Assembly: GCA_038874075.1 (NCBI GenBank)
Contig: JAVZDD010000021.1
Location: 1 to 9,135, forward strand
DNA from: Jingweiarchaeum tengchongense
Lineage (GTDB): Archaea; Nanobdellota; Nanobdellia; Jingweiarchaeales; Jingweiarchaeaceae
Reading direction: 5' to 3'
DNA: 9,135 bases
This document shows, in pieces, positions 7,639 to 9,135 of this stretch (positions within the stretch are counted from its first letter, which is position 1; each line of letters starts with the position of its first letter). Position numbers and translations under genes: made by a program. The notes under the pieces were generated by a model that was not told where the DNA came from, ran no database searches, and worked only from the letters and a program-made list of their open reading frames with translations.

Positions 7639-7648
7639 ATGTAAAATT

Positions 7649-8929
7649 TTATTGTTGCTGGGATATGAATCTATTCAATGCATCTGCAGCTTGGGAAAGA
7701 GCAGATTGAGGAGTCGCTTTACCAAGAAAAGCTTGCTGGAAATAAGGAAGAATTACTCCCCATGGATCCCCAGCAAACGGTTGATTTAATACTGTTCCCT
7801 CTTTTAACAAATCTTCGTAGTAATGGCGATCTCCGTTATTTAGATTAAGAAGGTAATCAAGCTGATCTTGTGACAATTGTACAACAGGTATGTGTCCCGT
7901 ATTACCCCAGTAAAGATTATATTTGAGCATATCGACTAAAAATTTGTAAGCTTCTATTTGTCTCTGAAGTGGCAGATAAGCCGGGATAACGAAACTATGC
8001 GAATTTGCCCATACCTTAGCTGGGCCCACATGATAAAGTGTTGGAAGATTTGTCACATAAAGATTTGTTCCCATTGAATGAGCATATTGGTTTACCATCC
8101 ACGTCCCTTCAAATATAGATGCTACCTTGCCATTTTGAAGTGCGCTTGATTCATCAGGAACTGTCATAGAAAAGTTAGCTAATCCATGAGTAGTAAGATA
8201 TGTCATAAAACTTAGAACATCTAATCCAGCTTTAGTATCAAATCCAGCTTTCATTCCATCACTCGTTAAAAACTGTCCGCCATTTTGGAGTAGCCAAGAG
8301 TAAAATTCCCATGGTGTACTCTCACCATTATCACTATAAACGAAGGGTTGCCCTGTTGCTGCTTTGTATTTTTCTGCTTCATTTATAAATTCTTCCGGAG
8401 TTGTTGGAATTATTGGATTGCCATTCTTATCTAAAAGACCTGCTTTGGCAAATTCAGATTTATTTATGTCCCATAGAAAAGCATGTATATCCCACCTTAC
8501 AGCGTATATATTTCCATTATAAGAGACTGCATCCAATAGTTGAGGTTGAATTATTTTATTAAGATAAATGCCAGTTACTTTTTCTAAATTGGATATATTA
8601 GCCACAAGACCTGCTTTAGCATAAGGCATTAAATATTCAACATGCATTATATCTATATCCCCAGCTTTATGAGAAGAAAGAGCTTGATTTAATATTGTGT
8701 AATAGTTACCCCAATTCACTGGGACAACATCAACAGATGCACCGTAAGTTTGTTCGGCCGCTCTTATTATGGCATAAAATGTGTCTGCTTCTGTATAGGC
8801 CGTCTTGATAGTTTGAGTTGCTGAACCTACACCGAAAAATTGCCACAAAACTAACGGTGAATCGGCAAAAATTGCCATTGCAAACAACAAAATGCCAGCA
8901 ATGACCAAAAAAACAATACTCTTTTTCAT
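7649..8929 (-). CDS. Extracellular sugar-binding protein of a CUT1-type ABC importer
   Basis: Periplasmic or surface receptor that captures oligosaccharide and delivers it to the two permeases encoded next; 426 residues, usual for the MalE/UgpB-like family (SBP bacterial type 1). Signal peptide: MKK then a hydrophobic core (5-20), with likely cleavage after FA (21-22). No lipobox cysteine follows, so it is a soluble type I export and not a lipoprotein. Family signs: a buried-ligand N-lobe with DIDIMHVEYLMPYAKAGLV (91-109), YAVRWDIHAFLWDINKSEF (142-160), TPEEFINEAEKYK (177-189), the hinge-side FEGTWMVNQY (273-282), TGHIPVV (344-350) and DPWGVILPYFQQAFLG (388-403). Many Trp/Tyr residues suit sugar stacking. 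The ATG is fixed by AGGGAGGA 7 bases upstream. It lies 23 bases after the regulator. The ligand cannot be identified, but the enzymes downstream suggest a product of beta-glycan breakdown. Confidence 0.93.
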   Translation of the reverse strand: MKKSIVFLVIAGILLFAMAIFADSPLVLWQFFGVGSATQTIKTAYTEADTFYAIIRAAEQTYGASVDVVPVNWGNYYTILNQALSSHKAGDIDIMHVEYLMPYAKAGLVANISNLEKVTGIYLNKIIQPQLLDAVSYNGNIYAVRWDIHAFLWDINKSEFAKAGLLDKNGNPIIPTTPEEFINEAEKYKAATGQPFVYSDNGESTPWEFYSWLLQNGGQFLTSDGMKAGFDTKAGLDVLSFMTYLTTHGLANFSMTVPDESSALQNGKVASIFEGTWMVNQYAHSMGTNLYVTNLPTLYHVGPAKVWANSHSFVIPAYLPLQRQIEAYKFLVDMLKYNLYWGNTGHIPVVQLSQDQLDYLLNLNNGDRHYYEDLLKEGTVLNQPFAGDPWGVILPYFQQAFLGKATPQSALSQAADALNRFISQQQ

Positions 8930-8936
8930 ACTTCAT

Positions 8937-8944
8937 TCCTCCCT
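8937..8944 (-). promoter_or_regulatory. Strong ribosome binding site of the sugar-binding protein
   Basis: The minus strand reads AGGGAGGA, ending 7 bases before the ATG at 8929. It is the strongest site in the window, fitting a highly expressed receptor. It also argues against the out-of-frame ATG at 8936, which directly abuts it. Confidence 0.7.
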
Positions 8945-8952
8945 TATAAAAA

Positions 8953-9135
8953 TTAAATACTTTCTCTTATTACAATTTCTGATTTAAGAACAACTTCTTT
9001 CTTTTCTTCTTGAATTAGCAAAAATTTCAAAGACTCTTTTCCCATTTCCTGCTTTTGTATTCTCATCGTCGTCAAAGATGGTGTTATCAAGGCAGAAAAT
9101 GGTATATCATCATAGCCTATGACTTTCACCTGTTG
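8953..9135 (-). CDS. LacI-family transcriptional regulator, C-terminal 60 residues (cut by window edge)
   Basis: Reading the minus strand from the edge gives 60 residues and a TAA at 8955-8953. The fragment contains VKVIGYDDIPFS, then TPSLTTMRIQKQEMGKES and ends EIVIRESI. The G-Y-D-D-I-P pattern followed by P-S-L-T-T-(M/I) is the hallmark of the effector-binding domain of LacI/GalR regulators, which dimerise and release DNA when a sugar or its phosphate binds. The DNA-binding helix-turn-helix would be at the N-terminus, beyond the window. The gene is co-directional with the binding protein and only 23 bases upstream, so it probably heads or shares the operon and regulates it in response to the imported sugar. 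Repressor versus activator action and the effector are unknown. Confidence 0.92.
   Translation of the reverse strand, partial: QQVKVIGYDDIPFSALITPSLTTMRIQKQEMGKESLKFLLIQEEKKEVVLKSEIVIRESI

Noticed and set aside
8730..8936. 68-codon open frame on the minus strand starting at ATG 8936
   Set aside because: It overlaps the binding-protein gene in another frame, is Cys-rich without family likeness, and its ATG touches the ribosome site that serves ATG 8929.
8950..8995. AT-rich TTGTAA...TATAAG-like promoter elements at the end of the regulator gene
   Set aside because: The spacing of about 21 bases is too long and the putative -10 lies against the ribosome site; not separable from background AT content.
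1..9135. CRISPR arrays, tRNA or rRNA genes, insertion sequences, riboswitches
   Set aside because: I saw no regularly spaced repeats, cloverleaf, transposase motifs or long structured leader; apart from the 103-base gap the window is nearly all coding.

Overview
The window is AT-rich by eye. Every gene I can support lies on the minus strand, so transcription runs from high to low coordinates. The short cytoplasmic/secreted gene layout, the lysine/isoleucine-rich proteins, the solute-binding protein without a lipobox cysteine and the LacI-plus-ABC sugar locus suggest an anaerobic, probably thermophilic carbohydrate-fermenting bacterium, with Thermotogota as my best guess. This is an inference from style; there is no rRNA or marker gene to confirm it.

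In transcription order the layout is: the last 60 residues of a LacI-family regulator (8953-9135, cut by the window edge); an extracellular sugar-binding protein (7649-8929); a 103-base gap with a terminator-like stem-loop (7595-7638); two MalF/MalG-type permeases that abut exactly (6661-7545 and 5839-6660); a secreted DUF4964/DUF5127/DUF4965/DUF1793 'glutaminase A-like' protein (3659-5797); a secreted glycoside hydrolase family 2 enzyme (1569-3638); a secreted clan GH-A (GH5-like) hydrolase (87-1556); and the first 23 codons of another GH2-type enzyme without a signal peptide (1-69). Gaps other than the 103-base one are 0 to 41 bases, so this reads as one polycistronic saccharide-use operon. 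No stretch over 300 bases lacks a gene.

The likely division of labour is as follows. Three exported enzymes trim a complex glycan outside the cytoplasmic membrane, the binding protein and the two permeases import the released oligosaccharide, and the leaderless GH2 enzyme at the left edge finishes hydrolysis in the cytoplasm. The LacI-type protein is the probable local sensor. No ATP-binding subunit is present, so the transporter probably borrows one encoded elsewhere. The most interesting points are the 'glutaminase-like' protein of uncertain activity inside a glycosidase operon, the stem-loop placed to raise binding protein over permease, and several non-ATG start codons.
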